A DNA stretch of 64,000 nucleotides from MFD00082-c5 sp963697995 (GTDB lineage Bacteria > Chlamydiota > Chlamydiia > Chlamydiales > JAJFMB01). The stretch covers positions 1,984,001 through 2,048,000 of the forward strand of contig OY969110.1 of assembly GCA_963697995.1 (NCBI GenBank), given 5' to 3'. Below, in pieces: positions 8,149 through 17,180 of the stretch (its first letter is position 1; each line of letters starts with the position of its first letter). Below the pieces are notes generated by a model, which saw nothing but the letters and a program-made list of their open reading frames with translations, did no database searches and was not told the origin of the DNA. Made by a program: the position numbers and the translations under genes.

Positions 8149-9059
8149 CCTTGAAGAGCCATTGAAGCATGGAAAGGAACATGCTCGCAGCAGACAACAG
8201 GTAAGTACCTCTTAGGGCTCTCCCATGGGGTGTTGTGACGAAATACAACTGGGAATAATTCTGAATCTAAACTAAAACGGTTCAAAGAACAATACATACT
8301 GAGCTGCAAATTATTCTTAGGTAATTCCATAATGATTTTATCATAATACATTCTCAAATCCTCAGTAACTACACCAGAATATGAAGCTGCTTTAATACTA
8401 TTCATCTTATAAATTCCAAGACCTCCAAAAGCTGAGAACACCTTATGCCAGGGATCTTTAGCCCTAAAAAAATCAACTAAATAGCGACCTTTTACTTGAG
8501 ACCAAAACATCTGTCCTATCAACTCAGGTCCAAAAGGATATTTCAAATCTCTGTAGGCATACACATCGTGGTAGGCCCCCTTTGGTTGAATCCCGTTTGC
8601 CGACACGGCATCCCAGGGAATGTCACTTTCAATGGTTTTACAAATTTCATTCACCGACCACTTATTTCTAAAATCGAGGTCTGCCATCAATAAATACTCA
8701 AATTCCTGAAACTTCTCATCCCGAGCTTCAAGTAAAACCCTGTTTCTCGCGTAAGCAATCCTCTCAGGACGCGTACGAGCAAGTTCCGGAGGAGTCAAAT
8801 TCTCCGAAATAAACGTGACTTTCGGATTCTCTTTTGCCCATTCGGCAAAAATACGTGATGTTTGATCTGTTGAATTGTTTTCGTAAATTATCACATGATA
8901 ATCGGCAAAAAAAGTGCCCAAAAGCTCCATGTTCTCTATAGTGATCTCACAAGCAGGTTCAACGTTTCTACAAACACCACAAATTAGAATCTTTTTTTCA
9001 TAAGTGCTTACACCAAAGAGCGCTGCATGAATAAAACAAAAAAGAAAAACAGATCTCAT
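8103..9059 (-). CDS. Exported glycosyltransferase, GT69 (CAP59-like)
   Basis: A 318-residue protein. MRSVFLFCFIHAALFGVS is a Sec signal peptide. The mature part starts ILICGVCRN and continues HVIIYENNSTDQT, AYARNRVLL, then LLMADLDF with the DxD metal and sugar-nucleotide site, and ends with CCEHVPFHASM. This order resembles the GT69 family (fungal CAP59-type alpha-mannosyltransferases). Substrate is unknown; mannose from GDP-mannose is a guess. ATG 9059 is preferred because GGAG lies nine bases upstream; the frame is open five codons further. It follows the exostosin-like gene by 15 bases. A paralogue lies at 12204-13110. An exported sugar-nucleotide enzyme would have to work outside the bacterial cytosol. 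Confidence 0.7.
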   Translation of the reverse strand: MRSVFLFCFIHAALFGVSTYEKKILICGVCRNVEPACEITIENMELLGTFFADYHVIIYENNSTDQTSRIFAEWAKENPKVTFISENLTPPELARTRPERIAYARNRVLLEARDEKFQEFEYLLMADLDFRNKWSVNEICKTIESDIPWDAVSANGIQPKGAYHDVYAYRDLKYPFGPELIGQMFWSQVKGRYLVDFFRAKDPWHKVFSAFGGLGIYKMNSIKAASYSGVVTEDLRMYYDKIIMELPKNNLQLSMYCSLNRFSLDSELFPVVFRHNTPWESPKRYLPVVCCEHVPFHASMALQGFGEFYVNPRIIMQY

Positions 9060-9074
9060 ACCTAAAGTCTCCAA

Positions 9075-10106
9075 CTAATTTGATACCAATTTAATTTTAT
9101 TCATCCAGTAACGATGAGTCAGTCGTTCTCTATAAGAAGGATTTGTAAAGGCATCCCCATACTCATTCAACCACTTTTTCATATTCTCTTCGTTAATCTC
9201 ATTCCAATCTTGTACAATAACAACCGGAAGCCCTTCGTACAATCGATCTAAGGGGGACGTTTTCACAATCACAATACACCCCAAAACTAAATCTTCCCAT
9301 GTTCTGTGACAATCTAAACCATTTCCATGAGGACTAACAGAAAAAGCATACTCCCCTTTTTTTTCCCAAAGATCCTGCCTTGGCATATGAGATGTGGCAT
9401 AATCAATCATTCCTGAGGAAATAATCTTCCTGAAAATAGAAGAGCGATCCTCACCAAATTGTTTAAACCTCTTAAACGTTCCATGCATAGAATCGTTTAA
9501 CTGAAAATCAACATAAGCTGCAAGCTTTCTTTCGTCAGTAGGCTTAAGATGAGACAACAACCTTTTCAAACCCTCCTCTTGCTTCTGCGGGGATTCCTTG
9601 TCACCCCAGAAACATTTTGGTTTAAAGGCCAACGAGTGAAAATCAATCCCAATCGGAATACCAGTTACTTTATCTGAATCTCCTGAATAGTCGCAGTTTT
9701 GAGCAAAGACGTGGAGAATGTTTTCATTTGAAAGAAATTTCTTAACGTTAAAACCATTTTTTACGTAGTCTGAAGGGAATGAGGAATCTCCACCATTGAT
9801 GACGACGACGATAGGAGTCTTTAGATGAGGTAAAACCTCTTTATAAAATCTCACCAACAACGAATGATGAACCCAAACGCGATCGCCCGGGTTTAATTCT
9901 TGAATTTTCATTTTAAAAAATGAAAATTCGACTTTTTCACCATTACTAAAATAGAGATGCGGGTTTAGATCGCAACCTACTTTACAGCAAGACGCAAGTC
10001 GCAAATTCCAAATGAATTCAGTGCTCCCCCATAAGGTAACTCCAAAGAGCATTTGGTTAGAAGACACTATTAGTAAAAGCAAAATCGAACGGATTAAACA
10101 AGCCAC
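9075..10106 (-). CDS. Exported exostosin-like glycosyltransferase
   Basis: A 343-residue protein. The first 24 residues (ILLLLIVSSNQMLFGVT) are a signal peptide. A GT-B-like C-terminal part has YAFSVSPHGNGLDCHRTWED, then LVLGCIVIVKTSPLD and YEGLPVVIVQDWNEI, the typical C-terminal signature of exostosin (GT47) and related xylosyltransferase domains, where the nucleotide sugar binds. The middle segment (VVVINGGDSSFPSDY, VFAQNCDY, IPIGIDFHS) fits the N-terminal domain of the same group. The start is a GTG with AGGA about ten bases upstream. It lies in a same-strand run with the GH130-like gene upstream and the GT69-like gene downstream, so the three are probably cotranscribed. Donor and acceptor are unknown. 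Confidence 0.65.
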   Translation of the reverse strand: MACLIRSILLLLIVSSNQMLFGVTLWGSTEFIWNLRLASCCKVGCDLNPHLYFSNGEKVEFSFFKMKIQELNPGDRVWVHHSLLVRFYKEVLPHLKTPIVVVINGGDSSFPSDYVKNGFNVKKFLSNENILHVFAQNCDYSGDSDKVTGIPIGIDFHSLAFKPKCFWGDKESPQKQEEGLKRLLSHLKPTDERKLAAYVDFQLNDSMHGTFKRFKQFGEDRSSIFRKIISSGMIDYATSHMPRQDLWEKKGEYAFSVSPHGNGLDCHRTWEDLVLGCIVIVKTSPLDRLYEGLPVVIVQDWNEINEENMKKWLNEYGDAFTNPSYRERLTHRYWMNKIKLVSN

Positions 10107-10139
10107 TTAAAAACATTCCTAAATGGAGAAAAGACGATT

Positions 10140-11168
10140 TTACCAAACTCCTTCTTTTGGGTCAACGGTTACAAGACTTTTATAAAGTTTTTCTTTATCT
10201 AACTCCATAATCTTAATACACCCATCATTTTCTCCATACGAAACGACAATCCGATTCCCCTCGACAACAAGTCCACAAGGGAATACAACCAAAGAATCAG
10301 TTAAGGGTGTCTTTGGGGAAGTAAAAAAATTGGGATGAGAAAATGCTGATTGAGAAATGCTTTTTAAATGAAAAGGGGGTTTAGATTCAAAAGTTAAAGC
10401 GCCGACATAGTAGGCACGAAGCTCTTGATAACCTCCTGATAAGCTCGAAATTTCAACCCTTGAACTATGAAAAAAAGTCAAATAATGATCTTCTATTAAA
10501 ACAGCAGGTGTCCCTCCCCGAAGGGTCCCATAACGCCAGGGTAGAGACACACAAGAGGTCGACCGCCTTGCACACCCTCCATTTTGCAAAGAAACCTCCA
10601 ACACAACATGAGGGTCCAACCGATAAGAAACATACAATTTTCCTTTGTAACAGAAAGGAACCCAATTTTTCTCCCAATTTCTTCTAATGGGTGCTTTAAG
10701 AGGTAAAGGTTGAGAGACTTGAAAGCGCTCTTCCCGTTCGAAAACCTCTGTTAAATACATCCCCGACCCGACGCAGGAATGGGCAGCTCCTGGGGGTGGC
10801 GAAGTGTACAAGAGGTAAAGAGTTTCATTAACCCAAACGAGCCTCGGATCTTGAGCTCTGTTTCCAAGCTTCGGAAGTAGCTGTGGTTTACTTATTTGGC
10901 AAAACGACTCATCTAAATGAACCAAGCCTATCATTTGAGTGTAATGAGGTAAATTCTCAGGAGCTGCGACAGGGATTTTATAAGAATCTGTTCGAAAAGC
11001 CATTAAAAACCCCTCTTTATACCGAACAAGAGAAGCATTATAAGCCCCAGGAAATTCCGCGATAGTCACCCTATGTATCTTACAAAAAAAATCATCCCTT
11101 GCATTAAAAAAGGAACAGAAAAGAAAACAAGAATAAAATGTAAAAAGAAAAGTCAACCTAATAAACAT
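10140..11168 (-). CDS. Exported GH130-like mannoside phosphorylase or hydrolase
   Basis: A 342-residue protein with a very hydrophobic leader (MFIRLTFLFTFYSCFLFCSF) followed by a five-bladed propeller pattern: AYNASLVRYKEGFLMAFRTD, QDPRLVWVNETLYLLYTS, KNWVPFCYKGKLYVSYRLDP, LRGGTPAVLIEDHYLTFFHS, YYVGALTFE, VVFPCGLVVEGNRIVVSYGE. This is the GH130 layout, enzymes that phosphorolyse or hydrolyse beta-mannosides; the DPR Asp is the likely catalytic acid. ATG 11168 overlaps the upstream GT32-like gene by 11 bases; ATG 11177 is an alternative that adds three residues. It could trim or remodel the mannose-containing glycan made by its neighbours. The function of degenerate GH130 relatives is often uncertain. 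Confidence 0.65.
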   Translation of the reverse strand: MFIRLTFLFTFYSCFLFCSFFNARDDFFCKIHRVTIAEFPGAYNASLVRYKEGFLMAFRTDSYKIPVAAPENLPHYTQMIGLVHLDESFCQISKPQLLPKLGNRAQDPRLVWVNETLYLLYTSPPPGAAHSCVGSGMYLTEVFEREERFQVSQPLPLKAPIRRNWEKNWVPFCYKGKLYVSYRLDPHVVLEVSLQNGGCARRSTSCVSLPWRYGTLRGGTPAVLIEDHYLTFFHSSRVEISSLSGGYQELRAYYVGALTFESKPPFHLKSISQSAFSHPNFFTSPKTPLTDSLVVFPCGLVVEGNRIVVSYGENDGCIKIMELDKEKLYKSLVTVDPKEGVW

Positions 11169-11907
11169 GAAATTCATGCAAGTATTTACAAGGAACAGTA
11201 TTAAAACAACCATTTATGACTTTATTCAAAAGGAAGGGTCCTGTCATAAACATAGGATCGAGACTTTGCTTCTTCCTTTGCCAATGAATCGCATTTTTAT
11301 AAACTTGATCAACAAGAGATAGAATGACAGGATGTTCAGGGGAGGCTATGATAAAACTATTTCCAACAAATATCGCTGTTGTCCCGACATTTCGCCCATC
11401 GTGCTCAGTCATAAGAGTCAATCCTTGAAAACTAACGATTTTCTGCAAATCGACAAATCCTTGATCATCAGTTGGAGGAGAGAGGTCACAATCGACATAG
11501 ACGCCCCCAAAAGTCTTTAACAATTCGTATCTCAACACATCTGAGGCGGAACAATAAATAGCTTTAGATCTTAAAAAAACCATCAAAGTGTAGTTTCTAG
11601 GGAGCATAAACGATTTGAAAAATAAGTCATCTTTTTCACTCCAAAGGGTGTATTGATATCCGAATTTGGCCGAGTACTCTTGCCAGGCTGACGTTTTTTT
11701 TTCATCGAGGCGCGACTTATCTCCAAACCATATCTGATGGATCACTTTAGGAGCCTCTTTTAAAAAATACCCCTCCTGATTCTTATTTGATTGAGGTGCA
11801 ATGACCGCTTGAGTACACAACATGGAATCGCAACGAGTATCGTATACAGGCAAAAAACTAGCAAAAGCTAAAGCCCTAAAACCTAAAAACCAAACGAAGT
11901 GTCTCAC
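11158..11907 (-). CDS. Exported GT32-like glycosyltransferase (OCH1-type)
   Basis: A 249-residue protein. VRHFVWFLGFRALAFASF (GTG start) is a signal peptide. The catalytic domain shows KVIHQIWFGDK, WQEYSAKFGYQYTLW, then SDVLRYELLKTFGGVYVDCD, with the DxD site at residues 139-141, and VGNSFIIASPEHPV. This is the sugar-binding region containing DxD found in OCH1-type mannosyltransferases and in several bacterial effectors. It overlaps the GH130-like gene by 11 bases. Two partial copies of its 5' end lie directly upstream (11948-12239), so it is the survivor of a small tandem family. The protein is short compared with many GT32 members but the catalytic core is complete. Confidence 0.7.
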   Translation of the reverse strand: MRHFVWFLGFRALAFASFLPVYDTRCDSMLCTQAVIAPQSNKNQEGYFLKEAPKVIHQIWFGDKSRLDEKKTSAWQEYSAKFGYQYTLWSEKDDLFFKSFMLPRNYTLMVFLRSKAIYCSASDVLRYELLKTFGGVYVDCDLSPPTDDQGFVDLQKIVSFQGLTLMTEHDGRNVGTTAIFVGNSFIIASPEHPVILSLVDQVYKNAIHWQRKKQSLDPMFMTGPFLLNKVINGCFNTVPCKYLHEFHVY

Positions 11908-12239
11908 CTCAATACCTCATGATCGTTTTTGGACTCAATTTAAAAAATGACCGCTTGAGTATAATACACGGAATCGCAACGAGTATCATAAACAGGCAAA
12001 AAACTAGCGAAGGCTAAAGCCCTAAAACCTAAAAACCAAACGAAGTCTCTCACCTCAATACCTCATGATCATTTTTGGATTCACTTTAAAAAATGACCGC
12101 TTGAGCACAACAAACGGAATCCAAACGTGCATCGTAAACAGGCAAAAAACTAGCAAAAGCTAAAGCCCTAAAGCATAAAAAAAAATAAAAGAGATATTTC
12201 AACTCAATACCTCATGATCATTTTTGGATTCACATAAAA
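11802..12239. repeat. Three 146-base gene-junction repeats (signal peptide plus transferase tail)
   Basis: TGACCGCTTGAG recurs at 11802, 11948 and 12094, and CCTCATGATC at 11915, 12061 and 12210, a period of about 146-149 bases. The first unit holds the real 5' end of the GT32-like gene. Units two and three hold copies of that signal peptide (FRALAFASFLPVYD is kept) followed closely by the tail of the GT69-like gene (NPK-IMRY). Each is a gene start fused to a gene end with the body missing, out of frame. They read as scars of deleted paralogues. This also accounts for the 296 bases between the two neighbouring genes. Confidence 0.8.
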
Positions 12240-13110
12240 TTTGCCATGCCCTTTAGCCCACATTGAAGCGTGAAAAGGGACATGCTCACAACAGGTCACT
12301 CTTTTGCGAGAAAATTTTGAAAAGTTCTTTTGAGAAGGATTAAGAAAACGATACTTTTTTAGATGGTGATTCTCTTTTGGTAAAGAATCCATGATTTTTC
12401 TGTAGTACTTTTCTAAATCGAGAGTCATCACTCCAGAATATGAAGATTTCAAAAAACTTTCCCTTTTATAGATTCCAAGCCCTCCAAAGGCCGAATAAAC
12501 AGGAATCCACTCCTCTTTACCGATCCAGAAAAGCCCCTTTGGCCAGTTTAAAACTTCGTTCCAAAAAAAACTGCCCAATAATTCTGGTCCAAAAGGGTAA
12601 TTTTGATCGCGAAAAGCATACCTATCATAGTAGACACCGCTTGGCAAAACCCCATTGGCTCCGACGAAATCCCAATCTCCTTCTTCCCTTATCGTTTTAA
12701 CAATCTCCTCAATAGGCCAGGGAGTGGCAAAATCGAGATCTGCCATGATTACAAAGGGATAATCGTCAAATTGGGCGCTTTTTATCACATTTAAAAGCTT
12801 GTTTCTTGCAAGAGCGATCTTCTCTGTCCTCGAAGGGGGTGTCTCATTTTCCGAAAGAATTTCGGTCAAAAAAGTCACTTTAGGGTTAGTTTTAGCCCAC
12901 TCAGAAAAAAGCTCTGCTGTATTATCATTCGAGTTATTCTCATAAATGATCACTCTGAAATCGTCAAAGGCGGCCCCTAAAGCCTCAATGTTTTTCGCAG
13001 TATTTTGACAAGTTGGCAGCCACATCCTTGCAAACACCACAAATCAAAACCTTTTCTGCTATGACAAACGATTGAAAAAAACATATAAAAAAAACAATCC
13101 GTTGACACAT
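12204..13110 (-). CDS. Exported GT69-like glycosyltransferase, frameshifted near its start
   Basis: A paralogue of the gene at 8103-9059. From ATG 13110 the sequence reads MCQRIVFFICFFQSFVIAEK, a signal peptide, then VLICGVCKDVAANLS; the frame then breaks in the run TTTT at 13003-13006. Removing one base joins it to NTAKNIEALG and the rest of the enzyme, with VIIYENNSNDNT, the DxD segment VIMADLDFATPW, FGGLGIYKRESF and CCEHVPFHASM. AAGGAG at 13118-13123 fixes the true start seven bases upstream of ATG. Downstream of the break the gene is intact (about 278 codons). If the extra base is real, the protein loses its signal peptide. It is the first gene of the leftward island. Confidence 0.7.
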
Positions 13111-13236
13111 CTCTACACTCCTTTGACTTTTCGAAAAGAGTTTTTTTACCACAGTCCCGTCATTTTCTTCTAGGAATTTTTAAGCAAAATTCTGTAATCT
13201 TTAGGTTTTTATGGAATTTATTTTAAGGTTGCAGTC

Positions 13237-15472
13237 ATGTTATTTCTCCTCTGTCTTATTTGCTTTTTTTCTCTCGAAGCTAATCCCTCAGAAACTACGC
13301 GCATTACTGTCATTTCTGATTTCTCTCATCAATCTTGCGGTATTGCAGAGCACAGTCGAGAATTTTCTAAAGCATTAGAAAAAGAGGGGGCCTCTGTCTT
13401 AAAAATCGATTTTTTTAACCTTTTTACAGACTTTTCAAAATACAATGACACATTTAAACCAATTGATAAAATGGTCTCCCGATGCCGTCAACATTCAATG
13501 CGACGCAGGTTGGTTTTCTGACTCACAAAAAATAAGATTAGGTTCCTACTTTTTCAAAACGATGAAGGCTCATAAAATTCCTGTGATCATCACCTTACAT
13601 GAAGAAAGAAAAGAAACTGTTTCTCTTTTTAAAAAAGCCTCAGCAATAATTTTCTACTACCAACCAAAGTATTATAACGAATTAATCCCAAACAAACACT
13701 TTGTTTTCGATTTGCCAGCGTGTCCCTTTTCCCCCTCTTGCAGCAAATCAGAGCTTCGAAAAAAATACAACTATAACGATGAGGATTTTATTCTAACGAC
13801 TTGCGGTACAGCTTATAGAGAAAAGAAGATTCCCGAAATCATCGAAGCTATGACCCCTTTTTTAAAGATCAACCCTCATATAAAACTTCAACTTATCATT
13901 TCACCTCACAAAACACTCCCTTTCTCCAAAGAAGAGATGAACAAAATAAATGAACTTGTGGAAAACTCTGATGTCAAAGAGCAAATCTTTCTTGCGGGTA
14001 AATACACCCCAACAGATGAGTATTTTGAACGATTGCATCTTTCTAATTTAGGATTTGCTTGGTACGATGGATCCCTTACCTCCTCTTCTGCTGTAGAAAA
14101 GGATTTTATCTCCGCAAGATTGCCTCTTATCGCAAACGATTCTCCTCATTTTCATTTAGATAATGGTAATGGATTAATTAAAGTGAATGGGGATATGAAT
14201 GAATTCTTAGATACACTTTACTTAACCATTAAAGATTCTCGTTTATTACATGAATTATCTATTAAAATGGGTGAAAACTACATTAAAAATAACTACGGAG
14301 AAATTTGCATAGTTTTTTCTTAAATCTTACTCAAAAGTTATCCCTTAAAAATTCAAAAATTGTGTTGTTAAAAAATGGAGACACCATCTGTAGTTTGAAT
14401 AAACAATCCCTATGGCTAGAAAAATATCTAGATACTCCTGTAACAGTCGTCAATACCCCCCGGGAAATGCCAAAAAACACCTCTCATAAGATGTTTTTTT
14501 TAAGCTCACTTTTAAACAGATACCCTTTCAAAGAGATTAAAAAGTACAAAAATTCTATTTTTTGTGTTCAATCAGTCTTTGAAACGACCGCTATTCCTGA
14601 AAGTTGGGTGAATGAACTTAATGAGTACTTCGATTTTGTCACCGTACCAGATGAATTTCTCGTCGATGTTTATAAAAATTCAGGGGTCAATATCCCGATT
14701 ATCTTATTACCCCAAGGCTCTCTTTTAGAGGAATGGATGCATATTGAGCCTAAAGGAGAAAAAAGGAGAACCATTTGTTTTTCTAGCCTCCGGAAGTTTT
14801 TATCAACCCCGGAAAAACCACGATCTTTTAATCGAAGCTTTTTTAGAGGCTTTTCAAGACCGAGAAGATGTCCAACTTAAAATTCAAGCAAGAGGACCGA
14901 TAGGAAGTAATACTTTTAGCGGCAAAGCTAATGAACTGACCCAAAAGTTTAAGCTCAATGAGCGAAAAAACATCGTGTTTCACTACGGGGACTTACCTGA
15001 TGCCCAGTATAAACAACTGGTGCATTCCGCAGATTGTTTTGTGAATATTGCAAGTGGAGAGGGATTTTCAATTACTCCAAGAGAAGCATTGGCCATCGGG
15101 TGTCCAACGATTGTCACGGATAATACAGCACAAAAGACAATTTGCAAAAGTGGTTTTGTTAGAAGTGTTCCCTGCTCAATTCAAATCGATGGGTTCTACG
15201 ATGAATTTGGGTTTTGTGGTTACCAATTTAATCCAACGATTGAGGATGTGAAAGAGGCTCTTTTAGATGTTTTCGATAATTACGACAAATATAAAAAACT
15301 GGCCTTACAAGCAAAACCTTGGGTGGAACAATACACAACAAAACACCTATTATCAAAGTGGAAAATGCTTCTTCAACCAACAAACATCTTGCTTGGCGAT
15401 AAAAATGAAGTGACTGATGAGTACTTTATGACTGATTCATTGATTCTCTATAAAAAGTTGCTGACCCTGTGA
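13237..15472 (+). pseudogene. Exported double GT4 (GT-B) glycosyltransferase broken by three frameshifts
   Basis: Four overlapping frames (13237-13521, 13445-14323, 14305-14880, 14744-15472) form one protein of about 745 residues. It starts with a signal peptide (MLFLLCLICFFSLEANPSE). A first GT4 module has TVISDFSHQSCGIAEHSREF, PVIITLHEE and FILTTCGTAYREKKIPEII. A second has FCVQSVFETTAIP, VFLASGSFYQPRKNHDLLIE, then ASGEGFSITPREALAIGCPT with the conserved Glu pair. Breaks lie between about 13410 and 13470, in the T6 run near 14315 (one T fewer) and in the A6 run near 14763 (one A extra). All sit at homopolymers, so sequencing error or slippage are both possible. It is divergent from the GT69 gene and coupled to the downstream dehydratase. 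Confidence 0.75.
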
Positions 15473-16611
15473 AACTTTTTCTTTTTCTTTTTTTTAGAAG
15501 CTGCTTGTTTGGATCCGAGTCCGCTCTTATTACAGGAATAAATGGACAAGATGGATCGTATCTTGCCGAATATTTGCTCAGCCAAAACTTTATCGTTCAT
15601 GGCACTGTACGTTCTTTAAAAGAGGAAGATCATTGTTTGATAACCCATCTCTTATCAAACAAAAATCTTATTTTGCACCCCATTGATCTGCTAAACGAAT
15701 CTTCAGTTGAAAACCTTATCGAAGTGACAAAACCTAATCAAATTTACAATTTAGCTGCTCAATCAAATATTAAACGCTCATTTGAATCGCCTCTTTTAAC
15801 AGCAAATATTACAGCTTTAGGAATTGTTAGAATCGGTGAAGCGTGCCTTAAAAAGCATCCCCATTGTAAAATCTTTCAACCAGGATCCTCTGAGCTTTAC
15901 GGAGGAATAGCTTCAGAAAATCCTCATACATTCCACCCTAAGAACCCTTATGGAATCGCAAAACTTTACGCTTTTTGGATGAGTGAATACTACAAAAAGA
16001 CCCATCATTTATATATCTCGAACGGGATTCTTTTTAATCACGAAAGCCCAAGAAGAGATGAGTCGTTTATTTCCGCTAAGATCATCAAAGCTTTGCCCCG
16101 CCTTTTAAAAAATGAGCAGTCATTTATCGAGCTTGGAAATTTAAACACAAGACGGGATTTTGGGTTTGCGCCAGACTATGTCGAAGCGATGCATCTTATG
16201 TTAAATCAACCAAGTCCTTTAAATCTCGTGTTAGCGACTGGAAAAACGCATACGATTAAAGAATTTATCGAAGCCGTTTTTAGCTATATAGATATTACCC
16301 TTGATTGGGAAGGGAGTGATATAAACGAAGTGGCACGGATTAAAGAGGTCTCTTTTCCTTGGATTGAGATATTAAAACCAGGACAAGTGATTATTCGAAT
16401 AAACAAGGATTTTTTTAGACCTATTGAAATTCACCCCCCAGAAGCTAATACCATAGAAACAGAAGTCACGTTAAACTGGAAAGCCAAAACTTGCTTTTCT
16501 GAAATGATCGCCATTATGGTAGATGTCGCTTTAAAAGAAGCAGGTTTACCCTTTAAAGGTCATGGAATTAACCTATTAAATGAACGTTATCCCTACTTAA
16601 GTCACCCCTGA
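15469..16611 (+). CDS. gmd: GDP-mannose 4,6-dehydratase-like protein with an N-terminal export signal
   Basis: A 380-residue extended short-chain dehydrogenase. ALITGINGQDGSYLAEYLL has the NADP-binding glycine motif at residues 22-29, NLAAQSNIKRSFESP follows, GSSELYG and YGIAKLYA hold the catalytic Ser/Glu and Tyr-Lys, and FNHESPRRDESFISAKI and NLNTRRDFGFAPDYVEAM are GMD hallmarks. The enzyme makes GDP-4-keto-6-deoxymannose, precursor of fucose, rhamnose or perosamine. Before the usual start there are 18 extra residues (MKLFLFLFFRSCLFGSES) that look like a signal peptide, which is very unusual for this cytosolic enzyme. The GTG start overlaps the upstream stop (GTGA). An internal start near the Rossmann strand is not available as ATG, which favours the leader being real. 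Confidence 0.8.
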   Translation: MKLFLFLFFRSCLFGSESALITGINGQDGSYLAEYLLSQNFIVHGTVRSLKEEDHCLITHLLSNKNLILHPIDLLNESSVENLIEVTKPNQIYNLAAQSNIKRSFESPLLTANITALGIVRIGEACLKKHPHCKIFQPGSSELYGGIASENPHTFHPKNPYGIAKLYAFWMSEYYKKTHHLYISNGILFNHESPRRDESFISAKIIKALPRLLKNEQSFIELGNLNTRRDFGFAPDYVEAMHLMLNQPSPLNLVLATGKTHTIKEFIEAVFSYIDITLDWEGSDINEVARIKEVSFPWIEILKPGQVIIRINKDFFRPIEIHPPEANTIETEVTLNWKAKTCFSEMIAIMVDVALKEAGLPFKGHGINLLNERYPYLSHP

Positions 16612-16632
16612 AGAAGTCCTTTCGAATAAAGA
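16597..16632 (+). repeat. Decayed terminus of the inverted-repeat element
   Basis: TTAAGTCACCCCTGAAGAAG and the bases after it align with the element terminus TTAGTCGGCCCTGAAAAAG, continuing to a stretch like AATAAAGAG, at roughly four bases in five. It again supplies the stop codon (TGA) of the gene it adjoins, here the dehydratase. No second terminus is seen nearby. Confidence 0.4.
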
Positions 16633-16655
16633 GATTAAGAATCTCTATTCTGAAA

Positions 16656-16694
16656 TAGTAACTATTCAAATCTTTGCGATCTGAATAGTTACTA
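16656..16694. terminator. Inverted repeat between convergent genes, possible two-way terminator
   Basis: A perfect 13-base stem, TAGTAACTATTCA at 16656-16668 against TGAATAGTTACTA at 16682-16694, with a 13-base loop. It lies between the converging dehydratase and rplI genes. A smaller palindrome (AGAGATT-AATCTCT) precedes it at about 16630-16646. No clear T run follows on either strand, so intrinsic termination is uncertain. Confidence 0.45.
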
Positions 16695-16701
16695 AAAAAC
16701 T

Positions 16702-17160
16702 TTAGACAGTTTCTTTTACGACATTTAGAGTGATTTGAGATTTCACTTCATCGTGCAATTTAAGCTCGATGACATGCTCCCCAAGTGTCTTTATAGGATG
16801 CTTAAGAACAATCGTTTTCTTCTCAAGCGAAACATTGTGAGATGCTTTGATCAAATCAATAATCTCTGCCACTGTCACCGATCCATAAAGATGCCCCTCA
16901 GGATCAACCTTCACCACTTTCTCAATCGTTACACCTTCTAAACGTTGAGCCACTTCGTTTGCTTCTTTTCTCTCTTCAAGTGCTTTCTTTTGTCTCTCTT
17001 CTTGAAGACGAGCTTGCATCCTAAGTGTTCCTTTATTTGCCACGACAGCTAGCTGTTTTGGCAATAGAAAGTTACGTGCATACCCAGGCTTTACACTCAC
17101 AATTTCACCCGAACGCCCAAGATCTAGAACATCCTGAACCAATAGCAATTTTGTCGCCAT
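16702..17160 (-). CDS. rplI: 50S ribosomal protein bL9
   Basis: A 152-residue protein matching bL9 over its full length. The N-terminal rRNA-binding domain reads MATKLLLVQDVLDLGRSGEIV, then VKPGYARNFLLPKQLA. A long connecting helix (about residues 45-75, rich in Glu, Lys and Arg) leads to the C-terminal domain with LYGSVTVAEIIDLI. It is the last gene of the rplY-pth-rpsF-rpsR-rplI cluster on the minus strand, 20 bases after rpsR, in the order I recall from Chlamydia. Confidence 0.97.
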   Translation of the reverse strand: MATKLLLVQDVLDLGRSGEIVSVKPGYARNFLLPKQLAVVANKGTLRMQARLQEERQKKALEERKEANEVAQRLEGVTIEKVVKVDPEGHLYGSVTVAEIIDLIKASHNVSLEKKTIVLKHPIKTLGEHVIELKLHDEVKSQITLNVVKETV

Positions 17161-17180
17161 AATACCTTCTCCTTATTTAA

